Origin: CAZDVK01 sp964508915
Lineage (GTDB): Bacteria > Pseudomonadota > Alphaproteobacteria > Paracaedibacterales > CAIULA01
Assembly: GCA_964508915.1 (NCBI GenBank)
Contig: CAZDVK010000003.1
Span: forward strand, 73,254 to 137,253
Length of the DNA stretch: 64,000 nt
Reading direction: 5' to 3'
The notes beneath the pieces were generated by a model. That model saw nothing but the letters and a program-made list of their open reading frames with translations, made no database searches and was not told the DNA's origin. This document shows positions 35,738 through 44,799 of the stretch, one piece after another (the stretch's first letter is position 1; every line of letters starts with the position of its first letter). Both the position numbers and the translations under genes were made by a program.

Positions 35738-36196
35738 GTGAATATTGCTTTTTATCAATTGTTGACAACACCTTTGGAAAAAACACTGCCGAAGCTTTTA
35801 GAAAAAATATATGCGAGCAACCAAAAGGCTTTGGTCTTGGCAGAAAGCCAAGAACGTCTAGACCAACTCGATTCCGTTTTATGGACTTATTCTACCAACG
35901 CATTTTTACCCCATGGCACGTCTAAACTGCCCCAAGAGTTTCACGGGAGACAGCCCATTTGGTTAACAACATCCGTATCAGATAACCCCAATTCTGCAAG
36001 CGTTTTGGTTGTTACCTCGAGCGAAAAAATTGAAACATTTCAAAAATTTGAACGGATTTTAGATTTGTTTGATGGCAATAACCCTACCTTTTTAGAGCAG
36101 GCCCAAAAACGCATGGCATACTACAAAGGGTTAGGCCACACCGTCACCCTCTGGAAACAAACACCACAAAGCAGTTGGGTTGAAGAAGCACCTTAG
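35738..36196 (+). CDS. holC: DNA polymerase III chi subunit
   Basis: Clamp-loader accessory subunit that contacts SSB. 152 residues, starting with GTG at 35738 after TAGGGGATTTTT. MNIAFYQLLTTPLEKTLPKLLEKIY matches the HolC N-terminus, and LPHGTSKLPQEFHGRQPIWLTT in the middle is typical. It lies nine bases after lptE and converges with the exported protein gene on the other strand, whose stop codon it overlaps. Confidence 0.82.
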   Translation: MNIAFYQLLTTPLEKTLPKLLEKIYASNQKALVLAESQERLDQLDSVLWTYSTNAFLPHGTSKLPQEFHGRQPIWLTTSVSDNPNSASVLVVTSSEKIETFQKFERILDLFDGNNPTFLEQAQKRMAYYKGLGHTVTLWKQTPQSSWVEEAP

Positions 36197-36822
36197 TCTG
36201 ACCAAGGAATTGTGACAGACACAGGGGTTTTAAAAATCTGAGCAAGCGCCAATGGTGATGGCCCCACACCACTGAAAATAAGGCAACTATACTCAAGCAA
36301 AAAACCAGTGGCACTGAGTTCTGAAGGAAGATTACAGTATATTCTGCTGATAGCCATTGACCCTGGCACCATTGTCGCAAGGACAGGAAAAGCTCCAAAC
36401 GTAATTGGCCCTATTAACAATTGCATTTGAACAAGCTGACGTTCCCCTGTATCTGAAAGTCTATCCCAGTAAAACCCTGTATCACCTATCGCAGTACGTG
36501 GTACAGATAAAATTGGGTAAAAATATCCCGAAAAATTCCCCTCTGGTGTTGGAGCGTATGGTCCTGCAAGGCTTAAAGACGCTAAATGCCCACTTAAACT
36601 CCTATTTAAGTAAAAAAGCTGTGGTAATGGCGCGGGAACAGGTAAAGAAGTTGCAATACCTAATAAATCTGGTGAACTGTCAGGCTCTGTTGAGGTTGGT
36701 GCAGAAGCTTCGGCCCTTGGACGTTCACTAAATGGGTCCCAATCATCTTTAGATGGGGCAGCAGCTAAACATGAATGAATAGTCATGACCATACAGCAAG
36801 CAAAGTGTGCATATTTACGCAT
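36193..36822 (-). CDS. exported protein of unknown function, 209 residues
   Basis: Not recognised. I prefer the ATG at 36822 because a good signal peptide (MRKYAHFACCMVMTIHSCLAA) begins there; a GTG at 36843 would add seven residues. The mature protein has a Pro/Ser-rich linker (residues 25-70) and a beta-rich remainder with LATMVPGSMAISRIY near 150, faintly like LLAPGSLEIT in the 260-residue exported protein. It overlaps the 3' end of holC by four bases. Confidence 0.55.
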   Translation of the reverse strand: MRKYAHFACCMVMTIHSCLAAAPSKDDWDPFSERPRAEASAPTSTEPDSSPDLLGIATSLPVPAPLPQLFYLNRSLSGHLASLSLAGPYAPTPEGNFSGYFYPILSVPRTAIGDTGFYWDRLSDTGERQLVQMQLLIGPITFGAFPVLATMVPGSMAISRIYCNLPSELSATGFLLEYSCLIFSGVGPSPLALAQIFKTPVSVTIPWSD

Positions 36823-36873
36823 AAAAAGAATATCCAAAAACACGAACTTATCTAAATGGTAAGGAAATTTTAA

Positions 36874-37647
36874 TTAGTCGTCTATACACATCGTTTGTCC
36901 GTAATGTGCCATAAACATGTGCCGTGTTGTCCAGCGAACGGTGTCATCAAAGTAACCGTCGACTGTTTGGCATAAAGGCCTGTCTGTAAATACACCTGAA
37001 TTATCAGCGTTCATGGCTTTTGGGGCAGATGGCGTTGGCATACGCGTACCATCATCTAGAAAAGCCCCCTGCCCCTTGGCGCCATGACTCACCAGAACAA
37101 TAGCGATAAATTCAGAATCAACGCCAGACACAACAACAGGTGCACCTTTTTCATCCACAACAGATACCCCTGAAAAAGAAGGTGACACACCACAAAATAA
37201 TTTATCTTTTGTTGTGGTTCCACCTTTTGGCTGATTAATGCTTTTCAATTCAACGGATGTTAAGCATGGCGACACAGCATAAGTTAACCAGCGACCATAG
37301 GCATCTTTCGCTTTTTTTTCAGGAACCCCCAATGTTTTAAAAGGTAAAACACCCACGAACGATCCCGGCATTCGGCAATCTACAGCAGCCATACCATGAC
37401 TGTTTGGTTGTGCAGGGCAAGGCAATCGCTTGTTAAACAACGTATAAGCGGCCAAACTTTGTAATGCTTCTTCTATGGTTTTTTCTGTTTCTTTTTTTTT
37501 ATGATTTTGGCCATAACTTGCCAGCAAAGGTAATAATGTAGCCGTGACAATGCCAAAAATACACAAACTAATGGCAGCCTCGATCAAAGAAAAACCAGGC
37601 TGCTTATAATTCTTAAAACGCCGGCACATTTGAAAAAACTTAAACAT
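36874..37647 (-). CDS. prepilin-type N-methylation domain protein (pseudopilin-like)
   Basis: 257 residues. Residues about 18-45 carry the type IV prepilin signature, GFSLIEAAISLCIFGIVTATLLPLL, with cleavage expected before the phenylalanine and a glutamate at +5. The globular part has four or more cysteines and resembles long minor pilins. No other pilus or type II secretion gene lies in the window, so its assembly partners must be elsewhere or lost. Confidence 0.75.
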   Translation of the reverse strand: MFKFFQMCRRFKNYKQPGFSLIEAAISLCIFGIVTATLLPLLASYGQNHKKKETEKTIEEALQSLAAYTLFNKRLPCPAQPNSHGMAAVDCRMPGSFVGVLPFKTLGVPEKKAKDAYGRWLTYAVSPCLTSVELKSINQPKGGTTTKDKLFCGVSPSFSGVSVVDEKGAPVVVSGVDSEFIAIVLVSHGAKGQGAFLDDGTRMPTPSAPKAMNADNSGVFTDRPLCQTVDGYFDDTVRWTTRHMFMAHYGQTMCIDD

Positions 37648-37692
37648 TTTGTTATCGTATTTCTGGATTTTTAAAGTGTTAGGTTCGTTTAG

Positions 37693-38949
37693 TTGTTTAA
37701 TTACTTTTCATCACCTTCAAGTTTACAACAAAAATATGGGGTCGTACCCTTTCTTTTTTTGCTGCAAATTTTAACAAGCATGTCTATGGATATTCATTTA
37801 CCCATGGCCCCCGTCATTGTGGTTGAACTAAACACAACTGAATTCATGGTTCAGCTGATGGTTATTATCAGTGTGGCATTAACAACCATGACGCCTATTT
37901 TTTGGGGATATTTGTCGGACTGCTGTGGCCGACGAAAGGTTTTTTTTCCAGCCTGTATCTTTTTAGTGGTGGGGCAGTTTTTGTGCGCGGTAGCCCCCAC
38001 CATTCATTTTCTTTTAGCTGCCCGCTTTATTCAGTACCTGGGGGCTGGTGCCTTATTTTCTGTAAACATGTCTATTATTTGTGACCAGTACACAGGGCAA
38101 AAACGTGCACAAATGTTAGCCCTTTGGGAAATGACGTTGCCCATTGCATTTGTTATTGCCCCCATTTTTGGGGCATTTTTTGCTTCTGCTATTCATTGGC
38201 GCTTTAGCTTTTTCTTTTTGGGATTATGTCAATTAATCACTATTTTTTCTTTATTCAAAAAACTTCCTGAAACTTTAGCAAGCAGAAAATCTTTTTCCCT
38301 AAACCAAATCAGAACCGTTACATGGCACATATTAAAAAACAAAACATTTACCCGATATTCCCTTTTGTTGGCCTTTGTTAATGCGCCTTATATGATTTTT
38401 ATTACCCATTCTGCTTTTTTTTATATTGACCATTTTAAATACACCCCATCCCGCTACGCATTCATTCACAGCACGCTTGTTTTTGTTTACTTGATAGGGG
38501 TGATGGTTTTTCAAAAACTTGTTCGTGAACGTAGCCTAAGCGAGATTCTGAATCGAAGTATGTGGGGAATTCTGCTTTTTGCGATCCTAAATACATTCAT
38601 GTCATTTGGCATTCTTCCCTTTAACATGGGGTGGGTAACACTATGCATGCTGATCAGCTGTATGGTGTCAGGGCCCATTATTGCAACCTGCAATAGTTTA
38701 GCGCTGTCATCTCATGACGATTACTTAGGAACATGTTCAGCTTTGGTTGAACTTTTTTTTGGAACAGTCGCTGGTTTGTCTATGTTCTTATCGTCTTTAC
38801 TTATGGAAACCTACGGACCTAGGTCTGTTTATCTGCTCATGGCCATAACTGCGTTTATATCTGTTGCCTTATGGATTCTAAGATGCGGCCATACAAAAGC
38901 TTATCAAGAAAATGATAAGTCACCACCTCATGTAATCAATTTGAATTAA
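37693..38949 (+). CDS. MFS transporter, Bcr/CflA drug-resistance type
   Basis: 418 residues with about 12 hydrophobic segments. MDIHLPMAP in the first helix and motif A GYLSDCCGRRKVFF at 72-85 are typical of the Bcr/CflA subfamily of proton-coupled exporters. The start is a TTG at 37693; no better ATG is available in frame ahead of the first helix. The stop codon overlaps the stop of the convergent XRE-receiver gene. The substrate is unknown. Confidence 0.8.
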   Translation: MFNYFSSPSSLQQKYGVVPFLFLLQILTSMSMDIHLPMAPVIVVELNTTEFMVQLMVIISVALTTMTPIFWGYLSDCCGRRKVFFPACIFLVVGQFLCAVAPTIHFLLAARFIQYLGAGALFSVNMSIICDQYTGQKRAQMLALWEMTLPIAFVIAPIFGAFFASAIHWRFSFFFLGLCQLITIFSLFKKLPETLASRKSFSLNQIRTVTWHILKNKTFTRYSLLLAFVNAPYMIFITHSAFFYIDHFKYTPSRYAFIHSTLVFVYLIGVMVFQKLVRERSLSEILNRSMWGILLFAILNTFMSFGILPFNMGWVTLCMLISCMVSGPIIATCNSLALSSHDDYLGTCSALVELFFGTVAGLSMFLSSLLMETYGPRSVYLLMAITAFISVALWILRCGHTKAYQENDKSPPHVINLN

Positions 38950-39692
38950 AAATCAATACATGCCTGGTCTTTAGCTGTATTTGGCAGAATAACCACCGAA
39001 ACCCAATATTTAACAAAGCCTATCAACGCCTCTTGAAAAATATCATAGTCAAAAGACTTAACAATATACCCACATGCGTAATTTTTGTAGGCAGATATCA
39101 TTTCTTGAACACTAATGCTATTGCTTAAAACAATGACGGGAATATCTTGAATATCACGGTCACGTTTGATTTCTTTTAAAACGGCATGTCCGTCTCGTTT
39201 CGGTAAATTTAAATCCAGCAAAACCACATCGGGCCTTGGAAAATCAGCAGCTAAGGTTTTATAACGTAAAAATTCAATAGCCTGCACACCATCGTGCACG
39301 CAAAAAATATTCAATTTTTGTTGAGATGCTTCTAAAGCACGCCTGGTTAAAAGCTCATCAGCCGGGTTATCTTCCACCAGCAAAATGTTTAAACTTTTTT
39401 CTTCCCGACACGTAATCACATCCGACAAGGGTGATTCTACATTTTTTTCAGAACTTGGTTTATAGCCTTCAAAGAAATACTGTGACGGAACGCCATAAAT
39501 CTGCCCGATTTGATACAGAATTGGTGCTGAAATACGACTTTGAGCTTGTTCATACTTTTGAATTTGCTGGTGCGAAATAGATAATTTTTCAGCTACGTAC
39601 GCCAACGTCATGCCAAGCTTTTGGCGCTTCTCACGAAGCCGACGCCCCACATACATTTCCAACTCTCGCTGCATGCTCATTCTACCCCTCAC
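38946..39692 (-). CDS. XRE DNA-binding domain fused to a response-regulator receiver domain
   Basis: 248 residues. An XRE-type helix-turn-helix (about 12-68; SISHQQIQKYEQAQSRIS) is joined through a short linker to a complete receiver domain (about 101-230) with the acidic pair E107-D108, phospho-acceptor D160 in LLDLNLPK, S190 and K212. The order, DNA-binding first and receiver second, is the reverse of ordinary response regulators. The receiver half resembles the small Rcp1-type single-domain regulators. It overlaps the 3' end of the kinase gene, its likely partner. Confidence 0.85.
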   Translation of the reverse strand: MRGRMSMQRELEMYVGRRLREKRQKLGMTLAYVAEKLSISHQQIQKYEQAQSRISAPILYQIGQIYGVPSQYFFEGYKPSSEKNVESPLSDVITCREEKSLNILLVEDNPADELLTRRALEASQQKLNIFCVHDGVQAIEFLRYKTLAADFPRPDVVLLDLNLPKRDGHAVLKEIKRDRDIQDIPVIVLSNSISVQEMISAYKNYACGYIVKSFDYDIFQEALIGFVKYWVSVVILPNTAKDQACIDF

Positions 39693-40824
39693 TTATCTTT
39701 GTTATCAGTCCCTTTGGCAACGTAAAATGAAAGGTGCTTCCCTTCCTTAACTCAGATTCCATAAAAATTTTCCCTCCATAAAATTCAACAATTTTCTTAC
39801 ACACAGCCAAACCAATACCAGACCCTTCATATTCATACGGCCTATGCAGCCGTTCAAACATTTCAAATATTTTTTCTTGATAGGACTTATCAATTCCAAC
39901 ACCATTGTCTTTTACAAAAAAACGCCACGCAGACCCAGCATCAGAAACCCCAACATGAATGATTGGATCAGATTCTGGAGACCGAAATTTTATTCCGTTA
40001 TCTATTAAATTGGTGAATAGCTGAACCATTTGGCTGCGATCGGAATAAATATCCGGCAAAGGATCATGCGTAACAACAGCCTGATTTTCCACAATCTTTG
40101 CCGATAGATTGTCTAAAACCTCCCCCATAACAGATTCTAATGAAACATAGGTGTGGCTTACATTATCGTCTGTAATTTTGGAAAAAATAAGAATATCACG
40201 GACAAGATTTTGAAGTCGATGCGTGCCTAACATCACAAACCTCATATACTCTTCAGACTGTTGGCTAAAACAATTTTTTTCATCTTTGTTGATTAACTGT
40301 AAGAAATTTGAAATAGAGCGAAGGGGTTCATTGATATCATGAGAACAAATATACGCAAAGCGGCTCAGCTCTTTGTTTGTTTTTTCAAGGTTGCGAATCG
40401 TTTTGGCCATTTCAAGCTCTGTCTGACGAGAGATTGTTTGATCCTCTAAGTGGATATAAAAACCAAGATTTGCATTTTCTGAACAACCCCACCGACATAT
40501 TTGCCAAGAAAGGTAAGTAGGGATGGTACTTCCATCTAAAATAAGCTCTGCCTCATTTTCTGAAAATCCATCTGTTTCAGCTTTTTGAAGGTCATATTTA
40601 ATAACCTCATAAAAAAAAGGAAATACCTCGTCTATTTTTTTGGTAATAATTTCACTTCCCATAAAACCAAAAAAATCTACAAATTTACTACTTACAAGTA
40701 TTATCTGACGTTCATTATCAATAGCAGCTACCATGGCTGGTATCGTAGCCAGAACCATCTTTCGCAATTCTGATATTGCACTTTCTGTGTATCTTTTACC
40801 GATAACTTCAAGAAAATTTGGCAT
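39682..40824 (-). CDS. PAS-domain sensor histidine kinase paired with the XRE-receiver
   Basis: 380 residues: PAS domain (about 20-130), HisKA with H162 in CSHDINEPLRS, and a HATPase domain with the N box LFTNLIDNGIKF, DNGVGID and GSGIGLAVCKK. The HDxxEPLR form of the H box is that of the Cph1/phytochrome-like kinases, which pair with Rcp1-type receivers. No membrane segment, so it is cytoplasmic. Its last 11 bases overlap the start of the XRE-receiver gene. Confidence 0.87.
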   Translation of the reverse strand: MPNFLEVIGKRYTESAISELRKMVLATIPAMVAAIDNERQIILVSSKFVDFFGFMGSEIITKKIDEVFPFFYEVIKYDLQKAETDGFSENEAELILDGSTIPTYLSWQICRWGCSENANLGFYIHLEDQTISRQTELEMAKTIRNLEKTNKELSRFAYICSHDINEPLRSISNFLQLINKDEKNCFSQQSEEYMRFVMLGTHRLQNLVRDILIFSKITDDNVSHTYVSLESVMGEVLDNLSAKIVENQAVVTHDPLPDIYSDRSQMVQLFTNLIDNGIKFRSPESDPIIHVGVSDAGSAWRFFVKDNGVGIDKSYQEKIFEMFERLHRPYEYEGSGIGLAVCKKIVEFYGGKIFMESELRKGSTFHFTLPKGLITKISEG

Positions 40825-40915
40825 CTCCCTACTTTTGCCAGAAAAATCAATTATGGGTTGTATATAGCATTATTATTCCCCTAGGGACAAGGAAATTATG
40901 CCATAAATCATAAAT

Positions 40916-42334
40916 TTAAATTTTAATTAAATTTAAATTTAAAAGCGCCGAATTTCTTGATTTTTCTAAATCAACCATGGGCGAAAAATAGTTTTCACCC
41001 AACTTCATATTTAACCGATTCAAGACATCTTTTGGCGCCTTCCAAGGGGCATAAACGTAAGGAATTGGCACATATTTCAACTCTGGCACGAATTTTTTTA
41101 TATAATTTCCCTCTGGGTCAAATTTTTCAGCTTGCATTACCGGGTTAAAAATTCTAAAAAACGGTGCCGCATCGGCACCACAACCCGCCACCCATTGCCA
41201 ACTGGCACTATTATTGGCCAAATCAGCATCCACCAGGCAGTCCCAAAACCATTGCGCCCCATGGCGCCAATGAATCATCAAATTTTTGACCAAAAAAGAT
41301 GCCACAATCATGCGCACACGGTTATGCATATAGCCCGTCTGCCAAAGTTCCCGCATGCCAGCATCTACAATGGGGTACCCTGTTTTTCCCTGCTGCCACC
41401 GCTGCAAAACCTCTTCATCGTGCTGCCAAGGAAATGCATCAAATTTCTTTTGCAAATTTTCAACAGGCATAGAAGGGTTATGGTAAAGCAAATGATATGA
41501 AAATTCCCGCCACCCTAATTCACTTAAGAAATGGTCTTTATCGTACTGGGGAATATCCATATTTTGAACAGCATACCAAACCGTGTTAGGGGAAATTTCC
41601 CCAAAACGAAGGTGGGGTGATAATTTTGAAACATGGGGTTGGCTTGGAAAATTACGCCCCTCTTGATAGCCCCTGATGCCTTTTTCTAGAAATTCATTCA
41701 ACCGAAGGTGGGCCCCCACTTCTCCGGGCTGCCAATGGGCCTGTAAAGACTGATGCCATGAAATTTTAGGCAGCAAACTAAGTTCATCTAGTAAATGAGA
41801 TGCCGTATCTTTAACCCACGTAATATTTTGCTGCTGCTTGATGGGGAATCGGGGCGAAGGCGTTTCCAAGCATCCCTTTTTAAAAAAAGGCGTAAATACA
41901 CGATACGGTGTTTTATCTTGTTTTAAAACTTCCCACGGCTCCCATAAAAGGGAGGCATTAAAGCTTTTACAGTCAATTTGATTCGTTGCCAGATAGGTTT
42001 TAATATGTTGGTCACGCTTTATGCGCCACGGTTCGTAACAGCGGTTCCAATAAACCCCAGTAGCCCCTGTTCTTTGGATAATTTCCTGCAAAACCGTCAG
42101 GGGGTCACCTTGGTAAAGGCATAAATTTCCCTGACAGCTTTCATTGAGGGCTTTTAAAGATTGATGCAACCAAAAACGGCTGGCGCCACCCATTTTAAAT
42201 TCACCTGCATTCACATCATCCAAAATATAAATGGGCAAAATAGGTGCAACTTTAGAAGCTTCTGCCAAAGCTGGATTATCCAAAATACGAAGATCTTGCC
42301 GAAACCAAACAATAATCGGGGGCCGTTGATGCAT
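40916..42334 (-). CDS. phrB: deoxyribodipyrimidine photolyase
   Basis: FAD enzyme that splits UV-induced pyrimidine dimers with blue light. 472 residues, typical of class I CPD photolyases. Family stretches include VWFRQDLRILDNPAL at the start, LGWREFSYHLLYHNP, TGYPIVDAGMRELWQTGYMHNRVRMIVASFL and the C-terminal WFWDCLVDADLANNSASWQWVAG with the FAD/tryptophan-triad region. A photolyase implies exposure to light at some stage of life, which is notable in a presumed intracellular bacterium. Confidence 0.95.
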   Translation of the reverse strand: MHQRPPIIVWFRQDLRILDNPALAEASKVAPILPIYILDDVNAGEFKMGGASRFWLHQSLKALNESCQGNLCLYQGDPLTVLQEIIQRTGATGVYWNRCYEPWRIKRDQHIKTYLATNQIDCKSFNASLLWEPWEVLKQDKTPYRVFTPFFKKGCLETPSPRFPIKQQQNITWVKDTASHLLDELSLLPKISWHQSLQAHWQPGEVGAHLRLNEFLEKGIRGYQEGRNFPSQPHVSKLSPHLRFGEISPNTVWYAVQNMDIPQYDKDHFLSELGWREFSYHLLYHNPSMPVENLQKKFDAFPWQHDEEVLQRWQQGKTGYPIVDAGMRELWQTGYMHNRVRMIVASFLVKNLMIHWRHGAQWFWDCLVDADLANNSASWQWVAGCGADAAPFFRIFNPVMQAEKFDPEGNYIKKFVPELKYVPIPYVYAPWKAPKDVLNRLNMKLGENYFSPMVDLEKSRNSALLNLNLIKI

Positions 42335-42478
42335 TTTTAAACATGGAATTATTGTACTTAGGTCGTAACCTTAACATAAATCCGTGTGCCTTTAAAAATT
42401 TAGAAACGAAAAAATATATTGCGTACTTAAACAAAATAACGTATTGTTCGTTTTGTAAAAATAACAAGGATAATACGT

Positions 42479-43102
42479 ATGAATAAAAAAACTAAAATTT
42501 TATCTTCTCTGTTAATACTTTTAAGCTTTGCCGTATGCACGCAGGCAGCAGAAGATCCATCTGAATTTTTTGACAGTAAATATAAAATGTTAAGTTTAGT
42601 TGTCGATTCTGCTGACAAAAAACACCCTGACTATAAAAATTGGAACAAACTATTTTCAGAGGACAATATGGCCTTGGAAAAAGAGAACTTAATGGTCCTT
42701 GTAGAGACGTTTAGAAAAATTTCCCCATTTCTTGACGATTTACGAAAGAACGCCCTTGTCAAAAGAAAGAAAGCTAAAAAGACTATTAAAAAATCTCTGT
42801 TCATCCGCCATGGTGGTAAAGGCAGTGATGATGGTTATTGCCATAAATTTTTCCCATCTGTTGTCATTGGATGTAAGGGAAATAAAACGGCCGCATCCAT
42901 TGGCTATGGTGAACGCTATACGGACGAAGAAATTCTTCAGGTATTTATGAACGTAGTTAACAACACTGTTTTTCCAGGCACGGCTGACAGGCATTTCACT
43001 GAAGCTGATGTACGACGTTTCATCTTACTGAAAACTGATGCTGACTTATTTAACGCAATTCGAAAAAAGCAGACCGAGGTTTTTAAAAACCGCAAAAAAT
43101 AA
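42479..43102 (+). CDS. exported protein of unknown function, 207 residues
   Basis: Not recognised. The signal peptide (1-23, ending TQAA) is followed by a soluble, lysine-rich, mainly helical protein with a run of basic residues near 97-110 (KRKKAKKTIKKSLFIRH). A possible promoter, TTGCGT-N17-TATTGT, lies upstream, and the strong terminator at 43127-43162 follows, so the gene appears to be a monocistronic unit. No motif suggests an activity. Confidence 0.6.
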   Translation: MNKKTKILSSLLILLSFAVCTQAAEDPSEFFDSKYKMLSLVVDSADKKHPDYKNWNKLFSEDNMALEKENLMVLVETFRKISPFLDDLRKNALVKRKKAKKTIKKSLFIRHGGKGSDDGYCHKFFPSVVIGCKGNKTAASIGYGERYTDEEILQVFMNVVNNTVFPGTADRHFTEADVRRFILLKTDADLFNAIRKKQTEVFKNRKK

Positions 43103-43126
43103 CCTTTCCTCCCTATAATCGAAGCT

Positions 43127-43162
43127 AAAAATCAGGCACTTAAGATTAAGTGCCTGATTTTT
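43127..43162. terminator. bidirectional terminator
   Basis: A 16-base perfect stem, AAAAATCAGGCACTTA / TAAGTGCCTGATTTTT, with loop AGAT. It serves the exported protein on the plus strand and the dapF operon on the minus strand. Confidence 0.92.
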
Positions 43163-43170
43163 TTAGGTTA

Positions 43171-44313
43171 TTAATCTATTTCCTCACCATTCATAACATC
43201 CAATGGTTTTTTCTCTAGAATTAATTGATTTTTTTCATTGTGTTGGGCCAAAACTGTAAATGTATCGTTTTCACCTAGTATCCCAACAATACCGAACCCT
43301 TTTAAACCATCCACTGTATAAATTGATGGCAGGGAAACTTCTGTTTGTCGAATGCCGTGCTCTCCAAAATCTGCTGTCAAAACAAATGTATTTTCACTAT
43401 CTCCAATAGTGCAAATCGAAGCATCTTGAATGGTAGCCCCATAAAATTGATATTTTATTTGGCCGACAGCTTTACCTTCCAAACAGCTTTCTGTAATGGA
43501 AATAACACCCTGAAACACAAGGCAAGCTGGCCCTGTCATCCAAATTTTTTGGGTATCATCCAACGTTATATGCAACGTGCCCCCTTCTTGAATCACAGCC
43601 ACGTTATTTCCAACTAATCCATGAGAGAAAGCTGCAATAGCCGCAGCACACGCGCCGGTTCCACAGGCTGGTGTAAAACCAACACCCCGTTCGTAAACTA
43701 ATAAGGCAAGTGTTGATGAGTCCACAACTCTTGCAAACCCTACATTGACACGGTCTGGCATATGCGGATTCACACGCCCAAGCTGTTGTTCTAACGTAGC
43801 GCCTAAATTTTGTCCATGGGTCAACTTTTCAACAAAGCAAACCAAATGGGGGTTACCCAATTCCACGTAAACAGCTGGGGGTTGTGAAAAACGGTTATAT
43901 TCTTCCAGGTTCACCCCTTGAATACATTGGGTATATGCTAGTTCGACAGCAATAGAACCAGCATCTGTTTTTTTACAAAAAAGGTCCCCTGCGGCTGTAG
44001 ATACGGTTATTTGGTCTGCCCCAATTCGTTCCATTAAATACAGCGCAACACAGCGGGTTCCGTTACCGCAGGCCTCAGCCTCGCTACCATCGGCATTGAA
44101 AAAACGAATGGAAAACCCTTTTTTTTGATTTCCATTGGCTAAGATCACCTGGTCGCACCCAACACCGTAGCGACGATCGGCCAAAAATTGGGCCAGGTTA
44201 TGAAAAGAATCTTCATATTTTTTTAAAGCCTCATCTTCATCATCGATAATAACAAAGTCATTACCAAGGCCGTGTGCTTTGACAAAAGAAAGGTCAAATA
44301 AAGCCTGATCCAT
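43171..44313 (-). CDS. dapF: diaminopimelate epimerase with long C-terminal extension
   Basis: Converts LL- to meso-DAP for peptidoglycan and lysine. The catalytic cysteines are in place, C82 in EACGNGTRC and C217 in PACGTGACAAA. The usual enzyme is about 275 residues and the core here ends about residue 270 (GPACLVFQG). About 110 further residues follow in the same frame (beta-rich, ending KPLDVMNGEEID), which I do not recognise. I see no stop or frameshift between the parts. Third gene of the dapA-DUF177-dapF run. Confidence 0.9.
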   Translation of the reverse strand: MDQALFDLSFVKAHGLGNDFVIIDDEDEALKKYEDSFHNLAQFLADRRYGVGCDQVILANGNQKKGFSIRFFNADGSEAEACGNGTRCVALYLMERIGADQITVSTAAGDLFCKKTDAGSIAVELAYTQCIQGVNLEEYNRFSQPPAVYVELGNPHLVCFVEKLTHGQNLGATLEQQLGRVNPHMPDRVNVGFARVVDSSTLALLVYERGVGFTPACGTGACAAAIAAFSHGLVGNNVAVIQEGGTLHITLDDTQKIWMTGPACLVFQGVISITESCLEGKAVGQIKYQFYGATIQDASICTIGDSENTFVLTADFGEHGIRQTEVSLPSIYTVDGLKGFGIVGILGENDTFTVLAQHNEKNQLILEKKPLDVMNGEEID

Positions 44314-44322
44314 GTTTTTCCC

Positions 44323-44787
44323 CTATGACTCAAAGCGCGGATAAGGGTTTAACGCAAGCGATAAATACTGGGCAGCTACCTCGCCCAGGTCGACCTCATC
44401 AAAAGCTGAAAATTCTACATCGTCATCGCCCAAATCAATTAGGGTTTGTTCGTTATTATGTTTTTTGTCCAAAATATGGAGCTCAAAGGAATCATTGACC
44501 GTTTCTGGAACGTCTTTAAATGTTGTCACACACCGTTGCACAACGGAAGCCGTTAGGGAACCTGTCACGTAAAAGCCCCCCTTGTGCGTATGACCGGGGC
44601 CAACCGTTAGTGATACTTGAAAAGAACTAACGGATGCCAAACCAAAACGTTCCGCAAGGGCGGCACATTCTGCAGGGGTTGCCTGAAAGTCAACCGCCAT
44701 ATTCTTAGAAACAGCTTTGGCCACATTAATCATGCGGGAAAATTCATTATTGGGTGGTGTTGGTTGTAAAACTGTTGGGTCTGTCAT
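44323..44787 (-). CDS. DUF177 (YceD) family protein
   Basis: 154 residues. The C-terminal core has the conserved order of DUF177 proteins: LTASVVQRCVTTFKDVPETVNDSFELH, then DLGDDDVEFSAFDEVDLGEVAAQYLSLALNPYPR. YceD relatives influence 23S rRNA levels and usually precede rpmF. Here no rpmF follows; the gene lies between dapA and dapF. Confidence 0.82.
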   Translation of the reverse strand: MTDPTVLQPTPPNNEFSRMINVAKAVSKNMAVDFQATPAECAALAERFGLASVSSFQVSLTVGPGHTHKGGFYVTGSLTASVVQRCVTTFKDVPETVNDSFELHILDKKHNNEQTLIDLGDDDVEFSAFDEVDLGEVAAQYLSLALNPYPRFES

Positions 44788-44799
44788 AGAACGTTTACC

